64,000 nt of DNA from Paenibacillaceae bacterium (GTDB lineage Bacteria > Bacillota > Bacilli > Paenibacillales > Paenibacillaceae). The position numbers and the translations under genes are program-made. Positions 44,140 to 53,505 of this stretch are shown piece by piece. The DNA lies in NCBI GenBank assembly GCA_004134985.1, contig REGQ01000008.1:152046-216045 (forward strand), in the 5' to 3' direction. Below the pieces are notes generated by a model. The model was not told where the DNA came from. It searched no databases and was given only the letters and a program-made list of their open reading frames with translations. Numbering within the stretch: position 1 is the stretch's first letter; the number at the start of each line of letters is the position of its first letter.

Positions 44140-44235
44140 GAGTCTGCCCCCTCCTCTCTGCAACTGAAAGATATCAGTTGAACGAGTGCATTTCGCAATA
44201 AGGAACAACTGTGTAGTATGAAATGCACTGCTGTC

Positions 44236-45081
44236 TCAGCCTTTCACCGCTCCCTCGGTCAACCCGGTAATAATGTGCTTCTGACCAAGCGCATAGACCG
44301 CAATAATCGGCAGCATTGCCATCAGATAGGAGGTGAAGGCCATCGTATAGTTAAACGAATATTCCGTTTTGAAATTGTATTGAAACAGGGGCAGCGTCCA
44401 AAACTCCCGCGCTTTATTCAGCATAAGCAATGGCAGCATAAAATCATTCCAAAACCAGAGCGCGTCCATAATGATCAGCGTTGCCAGCATAGGTGTAATC
44501 AGTCGCAAAATGATCGAGTGATAGATGCGAAATGTACTGCAGCCGTCGATTCTGGCCGCTTCCTCAATTTCCATCGGCATGCTTCTAATATAATTGACGA
44601 GCAGGAACACGCCTTTGGTCAGACTCAGCGCGCCGTAGAGCAGAATCAGTCCGAATGGATTGAGCAGGTTCATGCTGGTCATAATTTTCGTTAGCGGCAG
44701 CATGATCACCTGGAAGGGCACGAATAGTCCTAACAAAATATAGAGATAGACCGTTTTGTAATATCGCTTGTGCATATTGCGAGCGATCGCGTAAGCGATT
44801 GTCGGGTTGATCAGCACAACCAGAATCACGGAACCGACCGTAATATAGGTCGTATTCCACACATAGCGCCAATAGTTGCCTTTGGAGAACAATTCGATAT
44901 AGTTGGCAAAGTTCAGCCGCTCAGGCAGCGCAAAGAAGCTTCTCCCCGCCTCCTCCAGCGTTTTGAACGAATTGATCAACACCAGATACAGCGGTCCCAA
45001 AATAATGAGGATGCCAATCACCAACAATAGATTTCTGGCGATTCTCCAGCCCAGACCTTCCGCCTTGACGGTCAAATTCAT
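44236..45081 (-). CDS. Carbohydrate-type ABC transporter permease (MalG-like)
   Basis: A 281-residue membrane permease with six hydrophobic segments, EAA loop EIEEAARIDGCSTFRIY then IILRLITP near residue 190, and the CUT1 C-terminus ITGLTEGAVKG. It directly abuts the partner permease stop (45082). It forms the importer with 45082-45963 and one or both binding proteins upstream. Confidence 0.92.
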   Translation of the reverse strand: MNLTVKAEGLGWRIARNLLLVIGILIILGPLYLVLINSFKTLEEAGRSFFALPERLNFANYIELFSKGNYWRYVWNTTYITVGSVILVVLINPTIAYAIARNMHKRYYKTVYLYILLGLFVPFQVIMLPLTKIMTSMNLLNPFGLILLYGALSLTKGVFLLVNYIRSMPMEIEEAARIDGCSTFRIYHSIILRLITPMLATLIIMDALWFWNDFMLPLLMLNKAREFWTLPLFQYNFKTEYSFNYTMAFTSYLMAMLPIIAVYALGQKHIITGLTEGAVKG

Positions 45082-45963
45082 CTAGTTTACACCGCCTTTA
45101 CGGGATAATCTGATCTGGACATAGGACAGGACGGCAATCACGATAAACAAGATGACCGATTCCGCGTTTGCCATCGCAAACTTCATGTTTTGAAACGCAT
45201 CGTTATAGATCATGATTCCAATCAGGTTCGTCGACTTGATCGGCCCGCCGCCAGTGAGTGTATAGGCATAATCAAATGATGTAACCCCTGCCTTGATCGC
45301 CAATACCATATTGACGGTGATCGTCGGAATGAGGTAAGGGAACGTGATGAACCGGAACCGGTTGAACGTGCTTGCGCCATCGATCCGCCCGGATTCATAA
45401 AGCTCCTCCGGCACCGATTGCAAACCGGCAATGAAGATAAGCGTTGGCAGCGCCACCGCCTGCCAGATGTTGACGAGCACGACAGCGATCAGCGCATATT
45501 GGGGGCTGGCCAGCGGACTTTGCGAAAGCGCGGCAATATCCAGCGCCTTGCCGATTTGCGGTACCAACCGGTAAAACATCTGATCCCAAATAAGCGAGAT
45601 CGTCACCGCGCTGATCATCGCTGGCAGGAAATAGACCGATTTGGTGAACGTTTTGAAGCTTTTCAGCGAATTCAGACTCAGCGCCAACACGAGCGAAATA
45701 ATCATGATTCCCGCGACGAGCATAAGCGCATACTTACCCGTAACTTCAAGCGACTGCCAAAAATTCGGGTTGTTGAACAGCGTAATATAATTGTCAAATC
45801 CGATATAACTGTAGGTCTTGCCAATTCCGTTCCAATCCGTGAAGCTGTAGTTGATCCCTACAATGACGGCATAGACAAAAAAAACGGAATAAAGGATCAC
45901 CGCCGGCAAAGTAAATAATAAATTGGTGAACCGGTCGAGGGAGAATGCAAATTTTTTGTTCAT
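45082..45963 (-). CDS. Carbohydrate-type ABC transporter permease (MalF-like)
   Basis: A 293-residue permease with N-terminal segment LPAVILYSVFFVYAVIVG, EAA loop ELYESGRIDGASTFNRF then ITFPYLIPT near residue 200, and TGGGPIKSTNLIG typical of MalF proteins. It lies 187 bp downstream of the binding-protein gene, with a long stem-loop in between. Confidence 0.92.
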   Translation of the reverse strand: MNKKFAFSLDRFTNLLFTLPAVILYSVFFVYAVIVGINYSFTDWNGIGKTYSYIGFDNYITLFNNPNFWQSLEVTGKYALMLVAGIMIISLVLALSLNSLKSFKTFTKSVYFLPAMISAVTISLIWDQMFYRLVPQIGKALDIAALSQSPLASPQYALIAVVLVNIWQAVALPTLIFIAGLQSVPEELYESGRIDGASTFNRFRFITFPYLIPTITVNMVLAIKAGVTSFDYAYTLTGGGPIKSTNLIGIMIYNDAFQNMKFAMANAESVILFIVIAVLSYVQIRLSRKGGVN

Positions 45964-46032
45964 GCCTTCATGTCACACCTCGCTTATCATGCTCAAACTT
46001 TATGACCATTCCAACTATTTTTCTGTATAAAC

Positions 46033-46083
46033 AGGAGAGACGGCAGCTTGAACTTATACGTTCAAAATACCGTCCTCTCTCCT
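46033..46083 (-). terminator. Intercistronic stem-loop between binding-protein and permease genes
   Basis: AGGAGAGACGG pairs with CCGTCCTCTCTCCT across an inner hairpin TTGAAC/GTTCAA. The layout parallels the hairpin at 6285 in the other sugar operon: a stem after the binding-protein gene that should keep binding-protein mRNA in excess. Confidence 0.6.
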
Positions 46084-46150
46084 CCGCATCCCTGCATGCG
46101 GTCTGAAACATCATTTTTCTTAAATCCCGTTCGAGATATGAGCTTGGTGT

Positions 46151-47422
46151 CTACTTCACAGCGTTCAGCTTGATTGTCTCATCAATGTTCTTCAAGTACT
46201 GCTCCGGACTTAGCTTCATGAGCAAGTATTCCTGTGTCGTGCTGTACAGTTCAGTAACTACTGCGCTGGAAAGCGTGGAAGCCATCCAGTCATGCACATT
46301 GCCTTGATCGATAAAATCCAGCAGCGGCTGCAAATTCGCATCGTCGTAGACCGTTCCCGCAATAATAGAAGGCTCGCCGGACAAGTCTGACCATTTCTGC
46401 GCGACTTCCGGACGGGCAAGATAGTTAAGAAAAGTAATGGCCGCTTCTTTCTCTTCCGGTGTCGCTTTGGCGGAAACCGACAGCGCCGCATTGACACCGG
46501 AGAGGGTTGTCGTCGTTTCCAATGTATCGTTTGGCAGCGGGAACGCGCCGAATGTCAGATTGGGATTCGCCAGCTTGATATTGCCGCGACCGTATGAGCC
46601 GGAAATAATCATTGCAGCCTGGCCGTTGGCAAAAGCCTCCTGCATCATCGCTGCGCTTGCGCCAAATGCATCCTCATTCGCATACGCTGTCAATTCCTTC
46701 AGCTTGTCGGCAAATTCCAAAAATGCCGGATTGCCTTCAACCGCGCCTTCGCCTTTTTCAACTTTCACCATCTCTTCGACACCGCCGGGCACATAAGCGA
46801 TATTCGTCGCCTGGAAAATATGACCGATATCCTTGAGCGGCAAATAAAGCGGCGTAATGCCTTTGCTTTGGAACGTTTTGCATGCCTCAATAAACGCGGC
46901 ATAGGTCGTCGGAATCTCAATCCCATTGTCCGCAAACATATCGATATTGTAGTATACGGCCATATAGTTTCTCGCATAAGGAAGGGAATAGTATTCACCG
47001 TCTTCTGCCGGCGTCATCGCAAGGTAGCTCTTGTTAACCGTATCGATAAATGGCTGGCCGCTTAATTTCTCGATATAGCCGTTTCTTACCTTTTCCTTGA
47101 ATTGGAGCTGTGTCGGATAATCGGTAAACAATGGAGGGATATCATTGGAAGCAACTCTTGCAGTCAGTACCTTCACCGAGTCTGGAACAGTGTTCATATC
47201 AATCTGGATGTTCGTATATTCTTTGGAGAAATCTTCGATAACAGCCCGATAGGCGTTCTGAATGGCTTCTTCACCCTGCTGTTGGAAAAATTCAATTTTG
47301 ACAATATCGTCGCCTTTGGCGGCGTTATTGCCTTTGCCCTCTTCCGCTTTGCCGCAGCCGGCAGCTACCAGCACAATAAGCAGCAGCGTAATCAATGTGC
47401 TTTGCACGTTTCTTTTCATCAT
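46151..47422 (-). CDS. ABC transporter substrate-binding lipoprotein, family 1
   Basis: A 423-residue lipoprotein with signal MMKRNVQSTLITLLLIVLV and lipobox AAGC near residue 23. The mature part (IVKIEFFQQQGEEAIQNAYR) and the SLPYARNYMAVYYNIDMF region are standard CUT1 binding-protein landmarks. Its start directly abuts the stop of another, non-lipidated binding-protein-like gene, so two candidates serve one permease pair. The lipobox makes this the more conventional receptor. Confidence 0.9.
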   Translation of the reverse strand: MMKRNVQSTLITLLLIVLVAAGCGKAEEGKGNNAAKGDDIVKIEFFQQQGEEAIQNAYRAVIEDFSKEYTNIQIDMNTVPDSVKVLTARVASNDIPPLFTDYPTQLQFKEKVRNGYIEKLSGQPFIDTVNKSYLAMTPAEDGEYYSLPYARNYMAVYYNIDMFADNGIEIPTTYAAFIEACKTFQSKGITPLYLPLKDIGHIFQATNIAYVPGGVEEMVKVEKGEGAVEGNPAFLEFADKLKELTAYANEDAFGASAAMMQEAFANGQAAMIISGSYGRGNIKLANPNLTFGAFPLPNDTLETTTTLSGVNAALSVSAKATPEEKEAAITFLNYLARPEVAQKWSDLSGEPSIIAGTVYDDANLQPLLDFIDQGNVHDWMASTLSSAVVTELYSTTQEYLLMKLSPEQYLKNIDETIKLNAVK

Positions 47423-48820
47423 CTATTCTCCATTTCGTAAGAGGTTATCGAGCTTTTGATCGATTGTCGGTCCTTCATCACCCGGGGCATCTACAGAGGA
47501 GGCGGACAATAATGCCGTCACTTTGTCCCTAAATCTCTTAGCCCCTTCTTCAGGCGTTATTTCGCCAAACATCATTTCACTGTCGAGTATATTGAACAGT
47601 TCCAACACTTCTGAACCCAACGCCGGCTCTGGCGGATCGATTACGCTTCCGTATTGTTCCACCAGTGCCAAGTAGTCCTTCACCTTCTGCTGCGCCGGAG
47701 AAAACGACTCGCTCAAGCTGGCGATAATTCTCGGATGATAAGGAAATCCGAAGTAGCCGTCAAGCGACTTGGCGACCTCAATATTGTTGTTGTAAAAATC
47801 GATGAACACAGCGGCCTCGCCCGGATGCTTGGAGGTTCGCGCAATGCTGTGGTAAAAGGAAGGTTTAATATACATCCCTTCTCCCGGTCCGGGATACATG
47901 GACAATCCGACAGGAAATCCAAGCTGCTTCTCCATAATGTCCACCTGATTGCTCCAATACGTCTGTGCGCCGAACACCGTCATCCCTTTGGGGAATCTGC
48001 CATCGTCCAGTCCGCGCGTGTTCTGTTCCAGGGCAACGGGACTGATCAACCCTTCCTTCTGCCAGCCTAGCTGCTGTTCAAAAAAAGCAATGAACAACTC
48101 GTCATTGTCATAGCCAAGCCCGGTTTGCGTGTTGTTGTACAAGGCCATTCCATACTGTCTCAGCCATACCTGAAAATGCTGGAAGGTCAAATGAGCGGCG
48201 CCATACTTGCCGGTCACCCGCTTGATCGTCCGCAGGTCAGCCTCATACTGCTCCCATGTATAGTTCGGCCCCGGCGGGGCAATCCCCGCGCTGCGCAGCA
48301 AGGCTGGATTGTAAAACATCACAAGCGCATTATTCCCGATATTGATGCCGTAGGTTTGGCCATTCACTGTCGCGCCCTGATTGTGAACAGGGTGAACCCC
48401 GTCCAAATCAATGGCATTCTGATCGATGAAGCCATTCAGGGGCAGCAGCAGATCCTTGCCGATATATTCGGAGATGCTGGAGTAATCAATTCGGATAACA
48501 TCAGGCAGGCTGTTGGTCGCCGCCATCACCGCCATATTGCCTGAGTAGGCATCGCCCCAGAAATACTCGGCTTTCACGCGAATGTTCGGATATGCCTTTT
48601 CAAACAGTCGCACCACTTCATTGTTTTTCTCCACCGTCAACTGGGAATTCGCCCAATACGCCATTCTTATCGTGACGGGATCAGCGTCCAGGGAACCATG
48701 GTTCGCGGCTAATTGTTTGCGGGAAGTGAGCGCATTGCTGCCAAGGAAGCTCATAAACAGCGTTAATGAGACGACGATCACCAGCAGGATTGCGATTCCA
48801 ATTTTTCTCCGCAGAACCAT
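47423..48820 (-). CDS. Second solute-binding-like protein, membrane-anchored without lipobox
   Basis: A 465-residue protein with an N-terminal hydrophobic segment (IGIAILLVIVVSLTLFMSFLG) but no lipobox Cys, so it is probably held by an uncleaved anchor or secreted. The exterior domain (VTIRMAYWANSQLTVEKNNE, LPDVIRIDYSSISEY) is a family-1 solute-binding fold. It is followed without a gap by the lipoprotein at 46151. It could be an accessory receptor that presents substrate to the neighbouring sensor kinase or to the importer. Confidence 0.82.
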   Translation of the reverse strand: MVLRRKIGIAILLVIVVSLTLFMSFLGSNALTSRKQLAANHGSLDADPVTIRMAYWANSQLTVEKNNEVVRLFEKAYPNIRVKAEYFWGDAYSGNMAVMAATNSLPDVIRIDYSSISEYIGKDLLLPLNGFIDQNAIDLDGVHPVHNQGATVNGQTYGINIGNNALVMFYNPALLRSAGIAPPGPNYTWEQYEADLRTIKRVTGKYGAAHLTFQHFQVWLRQYGMALYNNTQTGLGYDNDELFIAFFEQQLGWQKEGLISPVALEQNTRGLDDGRFPKGMTVFGAQTYWSNQVDIMEKQLGFPVGLSMYPGPGEGMYIKPSFYHSIARTSKHPGEAAVFIDFYNNNIEVAKSLDGYFGFPYHPRIIASLSESFSPAQQKVKDYLALVEQYGSVIDPPEPALGSEVLELFNILDSEMMFGEITPEEGAKRFRDKVTALLSASSVDAPGDEGPTIDQKLDNLLRNGE

Positions 48821-48892
48821 TGCACGACTCCCTTTTCCTTTTGTAATTTTGCAAGCATGAACAGTCTTGGCGCCCCTCTTGGTCCAAAAATA

Positions 48893-50083
48893 CTATGCTC
48901 GCGCTTTCGCCTCGTCAATGGCACGATTGGCCAAATTTTGCAGCGCGATATCGTCCATCGGCGGATTGTGCAAGCCTGCCCGAACATCTCTGTACATCCG
49001 CTCGAGCGGGTATGCTCTGGAGAGACTCAATCCGCCAACAATGCGCATCGCCTGATCGACAACCCGGATCGCTGCATTAGTAGCAATATACTTTGCCAGT
49101 CCCAGCTCAACTCTGAGCGCGACCCGATTGTCAGGTTCCTTGTCCCAGCGGTCAGCCGTCTGGAACAAGAAGCTGCGGGCCGTTATGAGATCCAGTTCGA
49201 TCTGCGCGATTTGCCTTTGAATGCTCGGCAGCTCTATGATCGGTACAGTGAGCGAATTCGGCTTGTGTTGGCGGGCAAAGTCCAGCGCGAAGTTGCGGGC
49301 GCCATAAGCGATGCCGATATAACAAGCCGGGATGTGCAGCATGGTGCCTTCCGTTGGTACCGGAGGCTTCGCAGCCTCGTCCTCTCTCCCGCGAATCATG
49401 AAGGAATCTGCAACGAACACATTTTCCAGAATCATGTCATGACTCCCGGTCGCTCTCATTCCCATCGTGTTCCAGGTTTCCTTCACCTGCACACCCGGTC
49501 CGGTGCGGACGAGGAAGGCGCCTACCCGCTCGCTGCCCTCAATGCCTGCCGTCACCACAAACTGCTTCAGAATCGGGCTGAGCGTGCTGAACGTTTTGCG
49601 CCCTATAATTCGCCAGCCGCCTTCCACACGCCGCGCCGTTGTCTCCGGCCTTCCCCCGCGGGTAGGGCTTCCCGTTGCAGGCTCACTGGCAAGCTCATTG
49701 ACAACGATGCCATCAATGACGACCTCACGGCACACATTGGCGTACAGCCCCTCTGGCCATGCCTGGGATAGCCGGACCTGCAAAATCAGTCCAAGATGCC
49801 AGCCGACTGCCAGCGCCGTCGAACCGTCCCCTCTGGCCAGTCGCTCCTGCGACAATACCATCTCATAAACAGATGCTTCTTCTCCCCCGAAAATCTCCGG
49901 AACGGTCAGCTTGAGATAACCGGATTCCTTCAGCTCATCGAAATTTTCGAACGGGAATGCCCCCTCCTGATCATATTTGGAAGCCCTCTCTGCAAACGTA
50001 ACGCCAAGCCGTTCTGCTCTTGCCGCTATGCCCGCTTCACGTTCATTTCGAATGAATGGATCTGACGGATCAGGTTGAAACAT
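48893..50083 (-). CDS. Acyl-CoA dehydrogenase-fold flavoprotein (SfnB/DszC-like)
   Basis: A 396-residue flavoprotein. The N-terminal helical domain (PFENFDELKESGYLKLTVPE IFGGEEA type), the central beta domain WRIIGRKTFSTLSP with MGMRATGSHDMILENVFV, and the C-terminal MRIVGGLSLSRAYPLERMYR identify the acyl-CoA-dehydrogenase-like monooxygenase branch that includes SfnB and DszC. These use FMNH2 to oxidise dimethylsulfone, dibenzothiophene and similar compounds. ATG 50083 is preferred over the GTG at 50098, which overlaps the ribosome binding site. Its place between a regulator pair and a sugar-type ABC operon is unexpected; with the DszA-like proteins at 12-15 kb it hints at sulfone or sulfonate use. 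Confidence 0.85.
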   Translation of the reverse strand: MFQPDPSDPFIRNEREAGIAARAERLGVTFAERASKYDQEGAFPFENFDELKESGYLKLTVPEIFGGEEASVYEMVLSQERLARGDGSTALAVGWHLGLILQVRLSQAWPEGLYANVCREVVIDGIVVNELASEPATGSPTRGGRPETTARRVEGGWRIIGRKTFSTLSPILKQFVVTAGIEGSERVGAFLVRTGPGVQVKETWNTMGMRATGSHDMILENVFVADSFMIRGREDEAAKPPVPTEGTMLHIPACYIGIAYGARNFALDFARQHKPNSLTVPIIELPSIQRQIAQIELDLITARSFLFQTADRWDKEPDNRVALRVELGLAKYIATNAAIRVVDQAMRIVGGLSLSRAYPLERMYRDVRAGLHNPPMDDIALQNLANRAIDEAKARA

Positions 50084-50186
50084 AGGCTGCGCTGCCACCT
50101 TTCCAATATATCTGATTGGGTTACTTTGCTTTTATAATAAGCTTGATTCTCTTGCGAGAAAAGCTAAAAAACCGATATTTTTATTG

Positions 50187-50214
50187 TAAAAAACCGCATT
50201 CATAGGATGCGGTT
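50187..50214 (-). terminator. Terminator overlapping the end of the response regulator gene
   Basis: AAACCGCAT pairs with ATGCGGTTT (perfect stem, 6-nt loop) and is followed on the minus strand by T6. The stem includes the last codons and the stop of the regulator gene. Confidence 0.85.
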
Positions 50215-51372
50215 TGCCAATTGTTTCCGATATTCCCCTGGAGTGTAGCCATACGCTTTTTTGAAGACGTTGGCGAAATATTGCGGGTCCTGATCAAAGC
50301 CGCATTTCTCGGCAATTTCGTATATTTTAAGCGAGGGATGCGTTTCAAGCAACTCCTTGGCCATCTCCATTCTCAGCCGGGTCAAATATTGGGTGTACTT
50401 CTCCCCGGCTTCCAGACGGAACAGTTTGCCCAGATACTCGGAATTAAGGAACAGATGATGCTGAGCGAGCCATTGCAGCGACAGCTGCCTGTCTGCCAGG
50501 TGGCTCCCCGTCAGTTGCTTGATTCGCGCGATGAGCAAAGCCTTCTTGTCAGTGCGCAGTTCCTTGCGGCTGTTCAGCAGCTCGGTCAGTTCATTGAGCA
50601 TATAGTGATGAATATCCTGCAGCGTCTTCAATTGCCAAATTTGAAGGCTGGCCTCTTTGCTCTCAGCATCCGGCAACGGCTGCAACTTTTTATGTACAGA
50701 TTCCATGAACGCCATGCATCTGCCAATCGCAACCTTAGCCTCGGCCCGCACCTCGAACAATGTCTGAAAAAACCCATCAAGCGTCTCCTGAAGCACCATC
50801 AGGTCGCCAGCGATGATCGCCGCAGCGATCTTCGTCTCCATTCCACCGGTTGCCAACTGCAGCGATTGGCTGCTGTCTGCAGCCTTGTGGAGGCTCCCTT
50901 CATTGTCCGAACTACCGCAAGCAGCATAAAAGACGGCATCTCCCCCCGCCTGCTGCATCCCCTGCAGCTGCCGCTCGTGGGCTTGAAGCACGTCCAGTTC
51001 CTCCATTGCCGCTTGCAATGCTTCGGTAATTTCCTCTTCATTGCTAGGCTTTAACAAATAATGACGCACGCCATACTTCATCGCCTGTGCGGCCAACTCA
51101 AATTCACCGTAGCCGGATAGCACAATAAAAACGGTGCCGGGGAGCACTTGCTGCGTCAGCCTGATTAATTCCAGTCCGCTCATGAGCGGCATCTTGATGT
51201 CCGTAATGACAATATCCGGCTGCAATCTCACAATCTGCTGGTACGCAATCCGGCCATCCGGGGCTGTTCCTGCCAATGTGAGACCAAGCGCGTCCCATGC
51301 GATCCTGTCGGCGATGCCTTCTCGTGCCATCCGTTCATCATCAGCAACAAATACGGTATAGGTGCTCATCAT
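50200..51372 (-). CDS. Response regulator, REC plus AraC-type DNA-binding domain (YesN-like)
   Basis: A 390-residue regulator. The receiver has VFVADDERMAREG, phospho-acceptor IVITDIKMPLMSG near D58 and LLKPSNEEE. A middle region of about 170 residues precedes the C-terminal AraC domain with HPSLKIYEIAEKCGFDQDPQ and YTPGEYRKQ. The start overlaps the kinase stop by 4 bp and has GGAGG seven bases upstream. With the kinase it should control the solute-binding/permease operon downstream. Confidence 0.92.
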   Translation of the reverse strand: MMSTYTVFVADDERMAREGIADRIAWDALGLTLAGTAPDGRIAYQQIVRLQPDIVITDIKMPLMSGLELIRLTQQVLPGTVFIVLSGYGEFELAAQAMKYGVRHYLLKPSNEEEITEALQAAMEELDVLQAHERQLQGMQQAGGDAVFYAACGSSDNEGSLHKAADSSQSLQLATGGMETKIAAAIIAGDLMVLQETLDGFFQTLFEVRAEAKVAIGRCMAFMESVHKKLQPLPDAESKEASLQIWQLKTLQDIHHYMLNELTELLNSRKELRTDKKALLIARIKQLTGSHLADRQLSLQWLAQHHLFLNSEYLGKLFRLEAGEKYTQYLTRLRMEMAKELLETHPSLKIYEIAEKCGFDQDPQYFANVFKKAYGYTPGEYRKQLANRIL

Positions 51373-53105
51373 TCCGCTTCCTCCCCTTGCGACATCGCCG
51401 GTATCGAGATCCGAACAATCGTCCCCTGATCGATGCCTTCATGAATACTGATTCCGTAATCATCGCCATACAGCAGACGAATTCGCTCATGAATGCTTCG
51501 CAACCCAATGCCCTCCCCATCAGCATGTCCATTGGCCTGCTCGAGATAACCTGCATCCATCCCCGGCCCCTGATCTGCAACCCAGATATCCAGCCGTTCT
51601 CCGAATCTTTCGCCGCTGATCGAAATATGACACTCGCCGGTCCGCTCATCCATGCCATACTTGATGCAATTTTCCACAATCGGCTGCAAAATCATGTTCG
51701 GCAAATACAGCTTATGCACGTCTTTGGGCATGTTAATGCTGTACTGCAGCCGCTCTTCGAACCTGAACTTTTGAATAAACAAATAATTGTTCAGGTGAGC
51801 AATCTCCTCGCGAACGGTCACCATTTCTTTTTTGCTGATCGTGCTTCGTAGCATATCTCCCAGCGCCTTGACCATTTTGGAGATCGCCTGCTGACCATTT
51901 CGCCTTGCCAGCCAGTTGATTGAGTCGAGTGTGTTGTATAGAAAATGGGGATTCAGCTTCGCCTTCAACGCTTCATATTGCGATTCTTTCAAATGAATCT
52001 GCTTGACGTAATTCTCTTTGATCAAGCGATCCAGCCGATCCGTCATCTTGGCGAAGTCAATGTTCAACAAGCCGATTTCATCCGTCGTTTTGACCATCTG
52101 GTCGCGTTGTGACGCAAAATCCCCTTTTTCCACTTTGGTCATCTTGCGGGTCAGCTCCTCCAGCGGATGCGTGATGCTGCGGGAAAATAACAATCCAAAC
52201 CAGATCAAAGCCGCCAGAATACACCCGTACAGCACGAATAAAATGCTCTTCATCGCCGCGGCGGTTTCGAATAAGGACTCATAAGCAACAAGGTGGATAA
52301 ACGTCCAGCCAGTGTAAGTCAACGTGGAATACGCCGCCAAATATTTGCGGTTTGCCAGACTGAGCATATGATACTGCTCTTCATCGCCATCCTTGTCGCG
52401 GAAATTTGCCGGAATATCAACAGCCGCCACTTCCTCCGCATCCGAATAGACCGGCTCGTCCCCGTCCTGGATGAGCAGCGATGTTTCATAACCGTTCCCC
52501 TGCCGGCTTGAACGGTTCACCATTGCGTCGGCGTCTACCCGAATAATCAGCGTGCCCAGCGGCTGCAAATCCATATTTTGTACCGCCCGTATTTGCCGAA
52601 GCGACATAAAGGTTCTGGACTCCTCGCCGCCACCCATCCATAAGCTGGCGCCGGCTTTGCCTGCGGCCGTACTGATCATATCCGCTGTATACGCGGGGAC
52701 AGGCGCTTTGGCAAGCGAACCTGCCAAATACTCATTTCCATTCGCGTCAACAATGACAATCGATTCGATGGAATAATCATGAAAGGGGAAAGTAAACAGC
52801 TTCTGCTTCAGTGCGCTAATGGCATGAAAGGTCTCGAGGCTGTCTTCCTCATATTTGATTTGCTTCAATCCCTTTTGAATATCGGGATCGCTGACAATGG
52901 TCTGCGTCAACTTGTCAATTCCGGCAAGCTTCTCTTCAATCCGTTCCGAATAAAGGTAGAGCTTCTCGCTGGCTTGCTGGTAAACAAGCTGCTCATACAG
53001 GGATTGCATGCGCTGTACATACAGCAATCCGACGAAACTGATGGCAACGACCCCGATAATAACAAAGAGCACCAGCTTATGCCGAAGCCTGAGCTTTAGC
53101 CTCAT
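51369..53105 (-). CDS. Membrane sensor histidine kinase (YesM-like)
   Basis: A 578-residue kinase when started at ATG 53105 (AAGGTG upstream). The open frame to 53177 begins with TTG and lacks a convincing ribosome binding site. Membrane segments near residues 10-32 and 285-307 frame a Cache-like sensor domain; a HAMP linker follows. The phosphorylation motif is LNPHFLYNTLDSINWL near residue 383, and the HATPase shows PIVENCIKYGMD and DQGPGMDAG. It pairs with the overlapping regulator at 50200. Confidence 0.92.
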   Translation of the reverse strand: MRLKLRLRHKLVLFVIIGVVAISFVGLLYVQRMQSLYEQLVYQQASEKLYLYSERIEEKLAGIDKLTQTIVSDPDIQKGLKQIKYEEDSLETFHAISALKQKLFTFPFHDYSIESIVIVDANGNEYLAGSLAKAPVPAYTADMISTAAGKAGASLWMGGGEESRTFMSLRQIRAVQNMDLQPLGTLIIRVDADAMVNRSSRQGNGYETSLLIQDGDEPVYSDAEEVAAVDIPANFRDKDGDEEQYHMLSLANRKYLAAYSTLTYTGWTFIHLVAYESLFETAAAMKSILFVLYGCILAALIWFGLLFSRSITHPLEELTRKMTKVEKGDFASQRDQMVKTTDEIGLLNIDFAKMTDRLDRLIKENYVKQIHLKESQYEALKAKLNPHFLYNTLDSINWLARRNGQQAISKMVKALGDMLRSTISKKEMVTVREEIAHLNNYLFIQKFRFEERLQYSINMPKDVHKLYLPNMILQPIVENCIKYGMDERTGECHISISGERFGERLDIWVADQGPGMDAGYLEQANGHADGEGIGLRSIHERIRLLYGDDYGISIHEGIDQGTIVRISIPAMSQGEEAE

Positions 53106-53224
53106 ACACACACCTTCCCAAGTGTAAACGGCTTCTCTATCTCTCATTTCCAGCCATCTATTCATAGTCTCTTTCAAGCATAAATTATATGAACTGAATA
53201 ATACACCTTTTTCTATGCGTGTTC

Positions 53225-53505
53225 CCGCTGCTCCGGTCGATGCGGTTAGTGCCGCTACTGCCGTTACTGTGGTTAGTGCCGTTGCTGCGTTTGCTCGGAT
53301 ACTTCGTTTAATGCGGTTGCTACGGTAGCTGCGATTAATTCGGTTGCTGTGATACTTGAGTTACTGTGATTGCTCCACTTGATGCGGTTGCTGCGATACT
53401 TCGGTTTTTGCGGCGGTTACTCCACTTACTTCGGTTGCTCCACTTGCTGCGATTACTGTGATACTTCGGTTATTACGACGGTTACTCCAGTAGCTGCGGT
53501 TGCTC
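53225..53505. repeat. Degenerate 9-bp-period tandem repeat running into a gene 3' end
   Basis: About 280 bp of variants of GCGGTTACT, CCACTTGCT, GCGATTACT and GTGATACTT follow one another every 9 bp. The array runs into the last codons of the YdeI-like gene, whose C-terminus becomes Gln- and Arg-rich (RQRQSEQPQLLE). No gene is supported between 53106 and 53481. Confidence 0.85.

Noticed and set aside
43000..44181. 406-codon plus-strand frame opposite the dipeptidase
   Set aside because: It is a long shadow frame; the minus strand shows all M20 metal-binding motifs and a proper ribosome binding site.
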